Position numbers and translations under genes: made by a program. The notes beneath the pieces are model-generated. The model worked only from the letters and a program-made list of their open reading frames with translations. It did no database searches and had not been told where the DNA came from. 64,000 bases of DNA, from NCBI RefSeq assembly GCF_902635505.1, contig NC_045429.1, positions 429,005,669 through 429,069,668 on the forward strand, written 5' to 3'. This stretch comes from Sarcophilus harrisii. Taxonomy: Eukaryota > Chordata > Mammalia > Dasyuromorphia > Dasyuridae. This document shows, piece by piece, positions 1-11,560 of this stretch; the stretch's first letter is position 1; every line of letters begins with the position of its first letter.

Positions 1-563
1 GCTAGTTAATGTTAATTGATCATATATATCATTGATCCTCTTCAAGAACAAAGGATGAGCAATAACAATAACTGGAGAAACTCATCTTTGGAGGGCACCA
101 AAGACATAAAGGAGATACTGACTATAACTGGTAGAATATACCTTAATGGAGGTTCAAGGACAAGACATTAGAAATACTCCACTGTCCCTCAATAGCACTT
201 CTAAAAACCTGAGGGAAAACAGAAAAGGAAAAACTTTTCTTCTAGGGGCCTCACCTCTAGGCTGAGCTTATAGGGGTAGGTGACTTTTACTAACTTTTGT
301 CCTGTATCTTCCTTTTTAGTTTTTTATTTTTTTTCTGAATTCATTCCTTTGGAGTGATTTATCTCCTCAGCAAGAAAACTAGGATCCCTAGTGCTCCAAT
401 CCTATTTCTATGTCAAGTCTTAAAATTTCTCCAATTTCTGTTGGCTGCTTTGCTTGAATAAATGAGTTTACTTAGTACTCACTTCTGTTTTTTCTATAGT
501 CTAAGGGGTCTTTACCAGTAGCTAAGTAGGGAGATTGGGGTAGGGGGGAAATAGGAGGAAGTA
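1..563. other. Intergenic, no gene recognised
   Basis: A/T-rich unique-looking DNA downstream of the Schlafen gene. I see no exon, no clear SINE head or tail, and no RNA gene. Remnants of old repeats are possible but cannot be named by eye. Confidence 0.5.
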
Positions 564-635
564 AAAGTTACCTAGAGTACAAACATGCATGACTCAGGTG
601 TGGTAAGAAAAAGTGATTTTATTACCACACAGAAA

Positions 636-860
636 GTAAAGAGAAGAAGGAGGAGGAGGAGGAGGAGGAGAAGAAGAAGAAGAGAGAGAGGGAGAGAAGG
701 AAGGAAGGAAGGAAGGAAGGAAGGAAGGAAGGAAGGAAGGAAGGAAGGAAGGAAGGAAGGAAGGAAGGAAGGAAGGAAAGAAGGAAGGAAGGAAGGAAGG
801 AAGGAAGGAAGGAAGGAAAGAAAGGAACAAGGAGGGAGGGAAGGAAGGAAGGAAGAAGGA
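636..860 (+). repeat. (GGAA)n microsatellite with AGG/AGA-rich lead-in
   Basis: An all-purine strand: AGG and AGA repeats to about 695, then GGAA units running almost unbroken to about 820, with a second shorter stretch to 855. Reading frames through it give only Lys/Glu/Gly or Ser/Phe/Pro repeats, so it is not coding. Long GGAA arrays are known ETS-factor landing sites, but no function is shown here. Confidence 0.95.
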
Positions 861-2040
861 GGATATTTACAAGATAATTATAATCAATTGAGAAGATAAT
901 AGTAAGCATCTTGGTATAGGTACAACAGGGCTACTCATAGGTATTTTACCTCTCAACTCCACTGAGTACAGCCTTATCAATGCCAAATGGGCTCCTGGTT
1001 TCAATGGTTCTTCTCTCTTCAGGAGACTTCTTCCCCGTCAGCTGGTTCTCCTCTGCCATTATTCCTGCAGCCACTAATTCTAGTAACCAATCCCCCACAG
1101 TTCAGATAGTTTGATGTGAGGAGGAAATCCCAGCTTCTTTTGATTCACTACAATATCCTTGCCAAAAGAAAGGAGACACACAGGAGCATGAACCATCCCA
1201 GACACAGGATTTCTTAGAAGACTATGTGCTTTTAGGGCTGAACTTGGGGAAGGAGAGGAGGAAGGGAAAGGCATCCATTCCCCACTGACCCTGTTGAGTT
1301 CAAAGAGTTGACCTTTGACTTTGAAGCAAACAGGAACGAGCGGCCTGATGGACAGAGATGGTTGTCCCTTTAGTATATCTATAATGTCCTCATGGCAGAC
1401 TGGAAGCGGTCAGAGAATATTTTTTATCTGCTGTGAAATAGAAATATGTGTGTGGAGGGGGGTGGTGGTGAAGAATCCCTTCATCATGCATCCCCAAGGA
1501 GGGTCCCACAGCTAAATTTTTCAAAATACATGTTTCTTATAGTAATGCCCCATTTAATTCATGTGTCACAATTTGTTCAGACATTCACCTACTTTTTTCT
1601 CAGTGTTTTGCTACTACTTAAAAACGAATTCTTGAAAATATTTTGTTATATACTTGTAAAGTATTACGGTCAGCACCTATCATGAACATTTCAGCTCTTC
1701 AAAGGAATAAAAAAGGTATGTTACTGTAATGTAATGGTGCTTCTTTACTAAAAGAATTTAACACTGTTTCAGAGGCTTAGAATTATCCAACAGGGTTGGT
1801 TGACATTTGATACAGACTGTTTCCTAAAACAGATCACTGGCATCCTAGCCATCATCATGAGTTGTCCCAAGCATTTCCCTACTCATATAACTCCCCATGG
1901 ACCTTTGAGGTGCATTAGTGGGAGAATGTAACCCAGAATTCTGAATAGATTATTATATTTTAGATTATTCTTTCTCTAGTTATATATTGAGTAAGTGATA
2001 TGGCTATTCTTGCTTTTACCTTCCAATTTAGTAAATGTTT
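861..2040. other. Intergenic, nothing recognised
   Basis: No exon with conserved protein similarity and no clear SINE or LINE end. Short open frames near 1080-1274 and 1315-1685 have no recognisable motif and read as chance frames. Confidence 0.45.
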
Positions 2041-2044
2041 TGTG

Positions 2045-2731
2045 TTTAGGAGTCAAGATTGTCTGACTATCCAACAACAACAACAAAAAAAAAAACTATT
2101 GGGAAAACTGGGAAAACAGAGTGTTTCTGTTCTAACAATCTGTCAATGATTCTAAAGTCTTCTGGCTTTAGAATCAGTGATCCTGAGGTCCCCCCCCCCT
2201 CGACCTTAGAGTGCTATTGTTCTAACAATCTGTTCATCAATGATTGTAAAAGTCTTGTAGCCTAGGAATATAATAATATTTCTTCCCTTAGACTTTAGGG
2301 AAGATATATTAGAGATCCTGAGATCCTCTGACCTTAGAGGGTGCTATTGTTCTGACAATCTGTCTATTAATGATTCTAAAGTCTTCTGGCCTTAAAATAG
2401 TCCTACAAACATTGTTGACAGTCAAAATATAATCTGCTGGTCAGTGATAACCAAATCCTGATCATTCTTCCCTTCTACTTCTAGGCCATAAAATGAGCAT
2501 ATCAGTGACATGAAGCACCTCATCTCTCTTTTTCCTTTAAAATTATCTTCTTGCTCCTGGTTCTTTGTTAAATTCTTTTGGAACTTAGCCCGCTTTAGTT
2601 GGCATTACAATCACAATAAACTTTGCCCCTTTACTTGGAGATGACTTCAAGCCTGCAAATTCTTTTGAGACACCTCGTAACACTGGTCTGTGACCTCCAA
2701 CCTTTTGGGGTCTCTTCTGAACCTCAACAGT
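2045..2731 (+). mobile_element. Candidate solo LTR (endogenous retrovirus fossil)
   Basis: A U3-like part holds about three copies of a 90-130 base unit, each containing 'aacaatctgt' followed by 'aatgatt' and 'aagtctt' (near 2129, 2219 and 2349). It is followed by AATAAA at 2615-2620 and a U5-like stretch ending in CA near 2729. Layout and polyadenylation signal fit an LTR of retroviral type, perhaps class I. No internal gag, pol or env sequence is visible next to it, so it would be a solo, old copy. The 5' edge is uncertain, I could not confirm target duplications, and the family is unassigned. Confidence 0.4.
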
Positions 2732-2869
2732 ACCAAGTACCAATAAAAGCATCAAGTGTATACATGACTTAGAAACAAAAAGTTAACTCATAAACAAATT
2801 AAAGGAGCAACAAAAACTTTTCTTTTCAAATTTTTTGAAGCTAGAAAGCAATTTAAACTGACTCCAAAA

Positions 2870-3840
2870 CTATACCTATATGCAAATTGTGCATATCCTT
2901 TGAGCCAGGGATAATACTACTAGAGATATACCAAAATATTAAAGAAAGAGGAATATATATTCAAAAATATGTATACCAGTTATTTTTATTTTTATTTTAT
3001 TTTTTAGCAGTTCTCTTTTTAATGGCAAAGAAATAGAAAGTGAGTTCAAAAGTGTGTATATAAATGATACATAAATATAATGGAATACTATTGCACTACA
3101 TAAAATTATGGAAAGCATGGTTTCAGAGAAACCTAGGAAGACTTGTATGATTGTACTATAACAGAGGGAAATGAGTAGAACCAGGAGAACATCTAAACAA
3201 TAACAGTTTTTTAAAGAAAAAAAATTCTGAAAGACTTGAGAAGTCTAATCAACACAACAACCAAGTATGATTACAGAACATTGATGACAAAGCATACTAC
3301 ACATCTCATTACAAAGAGGTGGTGATTGAAGATGCAAAATGAGACATTTGGTTTTTGATCTTGCCAATGCAAAATTAAATTTGTTTTGTTTGATTATATT
3401 TCTTTTTGCAAAGATTGGCTTTGTCTTTTGTTTGTTTGTTTTTGGTTGTGGGGTTGAAGGAAAAGAGAATAAATGCTTACTAATCTTTTAAAAATAAATT
3501 TGTTTGACCCAGAGATTCTATGCTTATCCTATACCCCTAAGTAAGTAACTGACAAAAAGTCTCTTATTTGCTAAAATTCATGATAGCATTTTTTGTGTGT
3601 GGTTGCAAATAATTGGCAACAAAATAGATGCTCATGGATTGGGGAGTAGCCAAACAAACTGTGTATTCCCAGATATACAATTAGAATTGGAACATTGTAT
3701 TGCATTATATTCTTTTGATTAGTTTTCCTAAACTTATATTTCTTCTCTTTATATCTTTTGTCTTTTAAACAAAAATTCTTCACTTCAGCATGTGCCAGAA
3801 AGTCTGCCCTCTTCCCAGTTGGTCTCTTGGGGAACCTCAA
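2870..3840 (+). mobile_element. Old L1 3' region fragments
   Basis: The wording resembles marsupial L1 3' ends: 'aatggaatactattgcactacataaa', then a line reading like 'gagtagaaccaggagaac', an A-rich ending near 3490, and a second related piece at about 3530-3710. 5'-truncated and diverged. No coding potential. Confidence 0.6.
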
Positions 3841-4060
3841 GCATGCAATTTCAGGAATTCAAAAGTTCAGAGCTCAAGTTAGAAACCGTTGATTTGTTCT
3901 ACAAATAGAAATCAGATTTTTAGTGTTTTGTTTTTTTCCAAAGTAATTTTGGATTCAGAACCATAGAAGACTGCTCCGGGAGAGTTCTAAGAAAGAGCCA
4001 ATGACTAAAACTATAGTTTGATTTCTTATCAGCAGAGAAGTGATTTTCTTATGAACATTC

Positions 4061-4066
4061 TTTATT
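4061..4066 (-). promoter_or_regulatory. Candidate polyadenylation signal of the Schlafen gene
   Basis: AATAAA on the minus strand, about 100 bases past the stop codon. It would give a very short 3' UTR; longer alternatives further downstream cannot be excluded. Confidence 0.4.
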
Positions 4067-4166
4067 TTACTTCCTTTTCTTTTACTCAAGCTTGATGTTT
4101 GTATGCTCCTGTTTATAATGAAATGATGGGGGGGCTGAGCTCCATTTGAACTTCTTACTGAAGAAT

Positions 4167-4953
4167 TCAAAATTTCACCATTCCATTCCCCTCATATAGG
4201 ATATAGAGGTGTGTGAGTGCTCTCGATGCCAAACAGACCAAAAGATTGTATGAAACATCCAAAACTTCTGTTTGAGGATTGAGCCCAAACACGATATTCC
4301 TTTCCAGCCCTGAAAAGCGCCTAATGCTGTCAAGGACAATACAATTGCTTTCCTCGGAATTAAAACAGATCTTGAGTCCCCTGATTTTCTTAGTGGCTTG
4401 ATTTAATAGTTTTTCATAATCTTCTATGTCCTTCAATGTGCTGACCAGAATAGCAATATTTTTGGAAGAATAACCCATTTGGAACAGTTTTTTGCATTCT
4501 TCTGCTACACGGGCCACAATCTGCTGCCTTGTTAAGTTCTTCCTAATTTCACAGACACCTGGAACTCCTGAAGACCAACAAGCTTTATCCAGCATCCTCA
4601 AAGATCCTGAGGGGATGTTAATTGGAAGATGTGTTTTGATCGTTTCCATATTTTGTTTAATAAAGTCTGCTATAGGATCTGCATTGCGGACAAATTTGGT
4701 AAGCCATTCTTGAGGGTACTGAAAAGACGGAAGGCCACTGTTATCTGCATGACTAGTCTGATAATAATCCAAGAAGATCCAGAGAATCCCCTGGGAAACC
4801 CCATTTTTCTGAGTGATCTCCTGGGCCTTGTCATACCAGGAACCATTTTCCTCTCGGAAATTCTGAGCTTCATCAATGATAATGTGCTTAACTTCCTTGA
4901 AAGTTGATAACATGAAACGTTTTCGAGTCACAGCATTACAGATATCTTTCTTT
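4167..4953 (-). CDS. SLFN11: SLFN11-like coding exon 4: helicase second half and stop
   Basis: 787 bases, residues 641-902 and TGA at 4169-4167. Acceptor TTTTCTACAG. It shows [10 protein letters not shown] (Walker B), [33 protein letters not shown] and CLASRA-x-THLYI, the conserved order of SF1-type Schlafen helicase motifs. The last residues, after YILYEG, are specific to this protein. Confidence 0.93.
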
Positions 4954-7900
4954 CTGTAGAAAATAAAAAGCCATGGGGTAGTGGAACAGAAAGCAAAATC
5001 AGCTCTCGGCCAGAAACTACCTTTCTTCAATTTCTATCCTTTGCTTGCTTTGTTTCACACAGCTGACACAAATTCCCTGATGTCTATCTACTGAAATCCT
5101 TCCTTTAATATGCAAGTTAGTCTGCTAGGTGGCACAGTGGATGGAGCGCCAGTTCTGGAGTCAGGAGAACCTGAGTTCAAATCTGACCTCAGACACTTAC
5201 TTGCTGTCACTTAACCCCAATTGTACTCTCCCCTCCCCAAAAAGACACAATTCAGTTGCCAGCTCCTTTCTTCCATCCTATTCATAAGCATTCCTTCTCC
5301 CCCACTTCAACGCTTATATTTTGCCAACCCTTCTGTGACTATGGAGCTCCTGACTCACTATGGCCATGATGTCCTTAGGACAGCAAATACCTCCTATCCT
5401 GACCGGCTATTTTCTAACAATTCTCCATCTGTGCCAGTGGAGGAAAGGAACTGATGTAGGTATCAGAACTGCACGAGGGGGGCTTCCGACACCTTGAATT
5501 TCCTGACACTGTCACAGTGGGCTAGTTTTAATCATCTCTTTTCTCTTTCCTTTACCACTCCATGGGGAAGTTGTAACATACCCAGAAAACAGACAACAGG
5601 AAGAGAAGAGAAAGAGAAACAGGGAGTGTGGGTGATTTGAAATTAGAAAATCAGGCTCTGAATGACCACAATCACTGCCTGAGGTACATTTAAAAAGAGA
5701 GACAAACCATAGGACACAAGCTCACCTCATGAAATTCATTAGGGGTTGATTTTCACAGATATAAAGGATCTCTTCTTTCTCACAGCTGAACTCATTTTTT
5801 ATTTTCTCTATCATCTTCATGGCGATAACTGTCTTTCCTGTTCCAGGGAAGCCGTGGACAAACAATTTTGGACTCTTGTGAAGGTTCTTTGAAACCACAT
5901 TATACTGTTCAATTGTGAGTAAGTTTAGAACCTCATGGCCAACCAGGTCACTTAAAAAGGACCGGAAGCTGAGCAAGACAATCACCAGCGACTGTAACAG
6001 GTTTGTAATTTCCTGCTTAGTCACTTTGTATAATGAAGGATAAAGAATGGGCTGACCTGGGCTCCTAGGGATCTCAGAGTCCCTTCCAGAGTTCAGGACC
6101 AGAACCCTAGGAATAATACATAATCTTTCAGTGTAACCACCAGTGTTCACCAACTTTTGCTTTAGTGTAAAAGCAGTACAGCTGGAATAATCTTCTCCAT
6201 AAGGAAATGGCTCCCTGAGGACTGTATACAGCACTGGGAAACTATTAGCAGCTATTAGAAGAGCATCACAAAGGACCTTCTGATTCTTCTGTAAGCCAAC
6301 ATCAACCGCCCAGCTTCTAGAAAATATCAGTACTCCTTGGGAACACTCTTCCTTGCACATTTGTTCTTTCATTAACTCTTCCAGTCCTTCATGTTCTGAA
6401 AACAGTTCCTGGCAGAGGGAATCTGGATTGTATTTTATCTCTCCTGGTGATACTAGGCATAGAAAAAATGAGAGTTAAGTTAGAGAACCAGCCATGTGTT
6501 TCAAGAGAAATATCAACATTTGAATCTCTTTTTTCAGTACCTCTTTCCTCAGTGTAAACAGTGTCATGAAATGTATAAGTAGTATCACTCTTTCCCATTG
6601 CTCTTTAGCTAAGGGCATATTATATCTAGATAGCTGGAAGGTACCATTGAGGCCATTTCATCCAATCTTCCCTCCATTTTAGAGAAGAGGAACTGAGGCC
6701 CAGGGAAATTGAGAAATTTGCACAAGATCACCCAAGAAATAAGAAGAGCCAGTATTTGAACCTACAATTCCTAATACAATATTCTTGTGATTGTATCACT
6801 CTTGGAGTTGCCAGGTCTCTAGCAATTGGAGAATAAAGTGGGGAGAATATTCAGTGGCCCTCTATCACCTGGACTGGCCCATTCCACTTTGGGGCAGTGT
6901 CTTAGGTCCGATATTGAGATAGGACCATGCAATGGGAAGAACCCCAGGGCTGGAATTGGATGACTAAAGCTTGAGTGCCAACTTGGCCAATGGTCATGGG
7001 AAAACCATTTATCCTTTCTGGGTCTCAGTTTCTTCCTTCATAAAGAAGAAAAGAAGGAAATAAGCATTTATTAAATGCCCACCATATGGAAGGCACTATG
7101 CTGAGCACTTTACAAATGGTATTTCTTTTGGTTTTCCCAACAACCCTAGGAGATAGGTGTTATTATTATCCCTATTTTATAGGATGAAATAATTGAAGGA
7201 GACAGAGGTTAAATGACTTGCCTAGGATCACACAACTTGGGAATATCTGAGACCAGATTTGAACTCAGGTCTTCCTAATTTCTGATCTAGAAAACTGGTC
7301 CCTGCACTACCTTGTTGTCTTTAGAGACTTCTGTCAAGTCTCAGTTTCCATATCTGTAAAATGAGGATAATAACAACACTTACAAGTTATTGTAAAGATG
7401 AAATAACATTTGTAAAATGCCTTGCAAATCTTAAAATGATATATAAAGGCTAGTTACCATCATTATTCTTATTGCTATCAGGGACAATAGTTTTTCAGCA
7501 GACATTTTTCTGAAATCACACTCAAATGATACTTTGAAGATACCACATTTTCACAAGCATGAGTATATTCTTTCATACAAAATTCATACAAAAATAATAC
7601 AATTTCTCCATATACTAGTAGATTCAACTTGTACTATTTTTAAAAAATTCAGAACCTGGTTAATAAGTCTCTCCAAACTTAGCTAGGCAGCGCCATAGTA
7701 CATAGAGCATTGGGCCTGAAGTTAGGAACACATCTTCCTAAGTTTAAATGTGACCTGAGATGCTTATTAACTGTGTGATCCTGGGCAAATCACTTAACCC
7801 TGTGTGTCTCAGTTTCCTCATGTGTAAAATGGGGATGAAACCAACTCAAAGAGTTATTTTCAGAGGATCAAATGAGATGATAATTGTAAAGTGTTTGGCA

Positions 7901-10900
7901 CCTAATATTACCTATTAATTATTATTATTAAAGGCAGAAAATAAAACACATAGGATTACAAAGGAAATCAATAACATTATATTGAAATAAAGATGTAATC
8001 TTCTGCGATTCAGATTCATAAATTTCCTAAAACCTATCTACTGATTCTTTTGGGGTCTGTGGGTCCCAGATTAAGACTCTTTGGTCTAGAAAAAAAGTGT
8101 CCACTAGTTGAAAAAAATTTTTGAATTTCCACAATTAATTTTGCAGCTTAATAGAAACTGGTCATTAAGATTTATGGAGTGATAGCAAATTTCTTTTAAA
8201 TAATTATGTCTCATAAGAACATTGTCAAGAGAACCCTGATTCGTTAATTTGATTGGTATGCTCCCCTGTTTTGGGTGAGCATCTGTGTTCTATATATCTA
8301 TAACATACATTTCTTATATGATTCTTATTTCTTATGATAGGAGTCAAAAAAGTTCATTTCAAAACCACTTGACTTTAAATGCACTGAAGTCTTGATCCAC
8401 TCCAGAAGGAAAATTTGAGGTCTTAAGCTTGGATCAGTTACCTGGGAACAAACGTTCCTGAAGTGCCTCTTTGTGTTTCAAGTTCTTCTTGCAATAAACT
8501 GGTCTGTTGAGTGGAGGGCAATTGTTCAAGCTCAATTGAGAGTCAAAGTTTTCACTTAGAAGTGAGAGATCTTAACAAAGATAAAAAAAAAAAAAAGAAA
8601 AGAAAAGAAGTAACCATTAGCTTTCTCTTGTTTCTTCCTCAATAAATAATAGATTATCAGGTCAGACAGGCTACTTCATCCCAGAAGGACGCCCTTATGC
8701 TAGAGGATAGTCTCAAAACAATCCTGTATATTCTGGATTTGTACATAATGGTTTGCATGTTATCTCCCCCATCAGACCCTGAATTCCTCAAGACTGCGAA
8801 TTATCTTTTGCCCTTCTTTATGTCCTCATAATTTAGCACAATTCCTGGAACATGGTAAGTATTTAAGAAATGTCTGTTTACTGACTGACTGACTGACTGG
8901 CAAATTACATGGAAGGACAGTGGTTTGATCCAATATGGTTTTTATTTCCTCTGTAGACCAACCAGAAACATTGTTTCTAAACGAATAAATCTATATTAGG
9001 CTGATAGTACAATGGATAGACTTCTGAACTTGAAGACGAAGATCTGAGTTCAAGTTCTGTCTCAATTACTGTGATCTGGAACAAGTCAGTTAACACCTCT
9101 CAGATTTTGGTTTTGTCATCTGTAAAATAGGGATAATAGTAACACCTACTTCCAAGGATGGCTGTGAAGGTCAGATGAGAAAATATACGTAAAGGGCAAA
9201 CCTTAAAAACTGTTATGTAATCACTAAAGCCGCTAACAGGATAGACCTTTATTTATCTTCTTACCATCTTTTTTGGCTCTAACAGGGGACAGTCTTCTAA
9301 TAAATAGCTTGCTACAACTGGACTCCTCTCATGGGACTTCTGGATATCTTAATTGAGAAATGGAATTTTATCTGGACCATTTCTATTTTGATCCTAAAAT
9401 TTCAGTCACTATCTTAAGATTTTTAAGCTTGCCTCATATCAATTATTTACATAATAAAGGAAGCTATTTTATTCTTTATAATACTTATATTATAATTTTT
9501 TATATTTTATATAATACTTTATATAGTTTTTTATAGTTTATAATACTTAAATACATCATTAAATTAATTAAAATCCAAATGTCAAAAAAGCAGATCAGGT
9601 GCCACAGTGGCAAGAGCACTGGACCTAGCATCAAGGGGACCTGAGTTCAAATGTGATCTCAGATACTAGGCCAGCCACTTAACCCCATTGCCTCAATTTA
9701 AAAAAAAAATCTAAATGTCAGAAACCAGAAAGAAGGGATTGCCAATACTCTGACCACAATCTTCTGTTTTTAATGATCTTATGGGTGTGAACAAAAACAT
9801 CACATTTAATTTCAGAAACTTGACTCCCAGGGAGAATCTTCACTTCAGGAAGAATTTATAAAAGAACTGGCAGTACTTCTTCACCAAAATTCAAGGTTGT
9901 TGTTGAGTCTAAAAGAATAGAGTACAAGCTGCAGTCCTCATACTGCAAACCCTCAAGATGGGTATTTGAAAATAACCACTGAGGCAGCTGTTTGGCAAAG
10001 TATCTAGAGGGTAGTTCTGGAGTAAGAAACAAAAGTTTAAATCCTGCCTCAAACATTTACTTAGCACTCAACCATTCTCAGCCTCAGTTTCCTGTAAGTT
10101 GAAGATAATAGCAGCATCTACTTCACAGGCTTATTTTAGAACCCAAGTGAGATGATATTTGTAAAATGCTTGTAAACTTTGAAGTGATATATAAATATCA
10201 GTTATTATTAATTTTACTATTACTGCTCATAGCCCAAGTACAAAAGATTGAAAAAACAGTGGAGAACCATTGAAAAGACCATGAATAAGAGGAAGGAACT
10301 CTTTCTTTTCTTTTTTCTTACCTGAGTCAGCACCCAACATCATGTCCATCCATTCCTTGGTTGATAATCTGTTTATATGCCTATCCTTCACAAACCATGA
10401 AACGGGCTCTTCTGAGAATACTACACAACAAAATGGTTCTACTCTGACTACAGAGACATAACCATAGAGTTCTCCCTGGTCATACACTTCCAGAAACTTG
10501 ATCTTATATTTTATTGGATACCTATGGCTGCAGAAATGTTCAACAGGCAAGTCATCTATCTTCTTTTCTATTACTTTTCTCAACACGTCAGGTTTTACAA
10601 TTTTTTTGCAGCCTCCCTTAACTTTCCAGGTACTATCCTCCACACCAATAAAGAGGTAGCCTCCTTCTGTATTGGCAAATGCTGGGATATATTTTGATAT
10701 TGTTTCTTTTATATACTTGATAATGTTTTTGGTTGAAAACTGTTTAAACTCTACAAGCATCGATTCAGAAAATGGTAACACTTCCTCTCTCTCAAGGGAG
10801 TCTTTTTGGAACACTAAAGCAACAGGATCATTCTCCTCAAGGTCAAGATTCACAACCTTTAATACTTTCTTAGGGGGTGAATTTTCTGCTCTTTTCACAG

Positions 10901-11387
10901 CTCTCTCTCTTTTTTTATTTTTCAAAAAGTTGGAAACCATGCTTGGACTCATATTTAAAGTCCTAGTGCCACTTCTTTCATACAGATTCACATTCTGACT
11001 GCAAATGCGGGGTATGATAGAGCTATGCTCAAGGGAATCTCTATTGCCCCAAGATTTAACAAAAATGAAATAATATTCCCCTTGTGACAGTGTTGAAAAA
11101 TAATTTTGAAAAGGAAAAGGATCAACAAAGTTCCCTAGGCACTTTTCTAAATCCTGGCCTATCTCCATGTTTTTTGAAAAGTAATGTTTGTCAGCCATTT
11201 CCATGCAGATCACTCCTCCTCCGGAGTTCAACAAAGAACATGCAGCTATGGCGATTTTATTTCTTTCTTGCTCCCTCTGAGATGCTGCCAACTTTTCCCT
11301 GTTTTTTTCACCAAGGGTGACTTTTCCTACATTAATAACCAGGTCTGCAGATGATGGTTCCAGACTCAAATGATCAAGTATATTCAT
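4167..11387 (-). CDS. SLFN11: Schlafen family member, SLFN11/SLFN13-like, complete (4 coding exons)
   Basis: Spliced CDS from 11387 down to 4167. Exons are 11387-10322, 8570-8442, 6452-5726 and 4953-4167; all introns are GT-AG and the exons total 2709 bases, giving 902 codons plus TGA. Human SLFN11 is 901 residues. N-terminal RNase/AlbA core: '[13 protein letters not shown]' and 'LLNSGGGV', acidic catalytic residues E208, E213 and D251, and a zinc site H284, C286, C320, C321. SWAVD motif at 445-449. Helicase part: Walker A GFPGTGKT at 599-606 (K605) and Walker B D668-E669, the same numbers as in human SLFN11. Family role: tRNA/ssRNA cleavage, replication-stress block, antiviral restriction, partly nuclear. 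Same-strand position next to UNC45B recalls human SLFN5, but the sequence (GEENR-like start, DEAQ rather than DDAQ) is closer to SLFN11/13. Exact orthology is unsettled because the family duplicates often. Confidence 0.93.
5125..5222 (+). repeat. SINE (WSINE/MAR1-type), head part
   Basis: 'ctaggtggcacagtggatggagcgcc' followed by 'cctgagttcaaatctgacctcagacactta'. It lies in the last Schlafen intron. Truncated after the 'cttaacccc' box. Confidence 0.85.
5726..6452 (-). CDS. SLFN11: SLFN11-like coding exon 3: SWAVD and Walker A
   Basis: 727 bases, residues 399-641. The acceptor is TAG just above 6452. It carries [12 protein letters not shown], then [29 protein letters not shown] and the P-loop GFPGTGKT. 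Donor GTGAGC after ATGAG. The middle part (residues about 505-530) aligns poorly with human and is a variable loop. Confidence 0.93.
6620..7490. repeat. Cluster of MIR/MAR1-type SINEs
   Basis: Minus-strand MIR-like copy 6620-6830; plus-strand piece about 6930-7041; minus-strand copy 7042-7320 ('atttattaaatgccc', 'gaactcaggtcttcc'); plus-strand tail 7321-7490. The two plus pieces may be one SINE split by the minus one. All within the Schlafen intron between 6453 and 8441. Confidence 0.75.
7683..7930 (+). repeat. SINE (MAR1-type), near full length
   Basis: Full order of parts: tRNA-like head, 'ctgtgtgatcctgggcaaatcactt', 'ctcagtttcctcatgtgtaaaatgggg', 'gtaaagtgtttggcacc', and a short ATT-repeat tail. 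Confidence 0.88.
8442..8570 (-). CDS. SLFN11: SLFN11-like coding exon 2: linker
   Basis: 129 bases, residues 356-399. It reads [19 protein letters not shown] and so on, matching the human linker pattern SEDFECQLSLSS...RPVY. Acceptor TTAAG before 8570; donor GTAACT after CCCAG at 8442. Short, but it restores the reading frame between the flanking exons, which is strong evidence that it is real. Confidence 0.9.
8997..10216 (+). repeat. Three SINEs in the first coding-region intron
   Basis: Copies at about 8997-9235 (MAR1-type, full), 9590-9712 (WSINE-type with A-tail) and 9978-10216 (MAR1-type with 'atataaatatcagttattatta' tail). The A/T-rich DNA between them shows no exon. Confidence 0.8.
10322..11387 (-). 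CDS. SLFN11: SLFN11-like coding exon 1: RNase core
   Basis: Codons 1-355 plus one base. ATG at 11387-11385 follows a likely acceptor (exon edge at 11394); the donor is GTAAGA just below 10322. It holds the whole N-terminal core and the zinc-binding H-x-C and CC pairs. A lysine-rich linker at residues 157-177 (KNKKRER through PPKK) could be a nuclear localisation signal; human SLFN11 is less basic here as I recall it. Confidence 0.93.
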
Positions 11388-11419
11388 GTTCTTTCTTTAG
11401 GAGAAATAGTCAAACTGTG

Positions 11420-11560
11420 GTCACCTGTTGAATAGCAAGCATAAAGATTGCACAGTGAATACAATGCTTATCTGACCTAGAGCACTAAAGAAAGAAAAGA
11501 AGAAAAGAAGGAAGGAAGGGAGGGAAGGAGGAAGAAAGGAAGAACATGGCTTAGTCTATG
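11420..11560. other. A/G-rich intron stretch
   Basis: A short purine-rich stretch (GGAA/AGAA) at about 11490-11545 in the long 5' intron of the Schlafen gene. No exon seen. Confidence 0.6.

Noticed and set aside
585-909. Open frames of about 100 codons on both strands through the purine array
   Set aside because: They consist only of simple-repeat residues (GRKEGRKE, FLPSFLPS) and have no conserved flanks.
4167-11387. Naming the gene SLFN5 from position alone
   Set aside because: Key motifs and residue numbering follow SLFN11/13 (DEAQ box, [11 protein letters not shown] start, P-loop K605), so sequence was given more weight than synteny.
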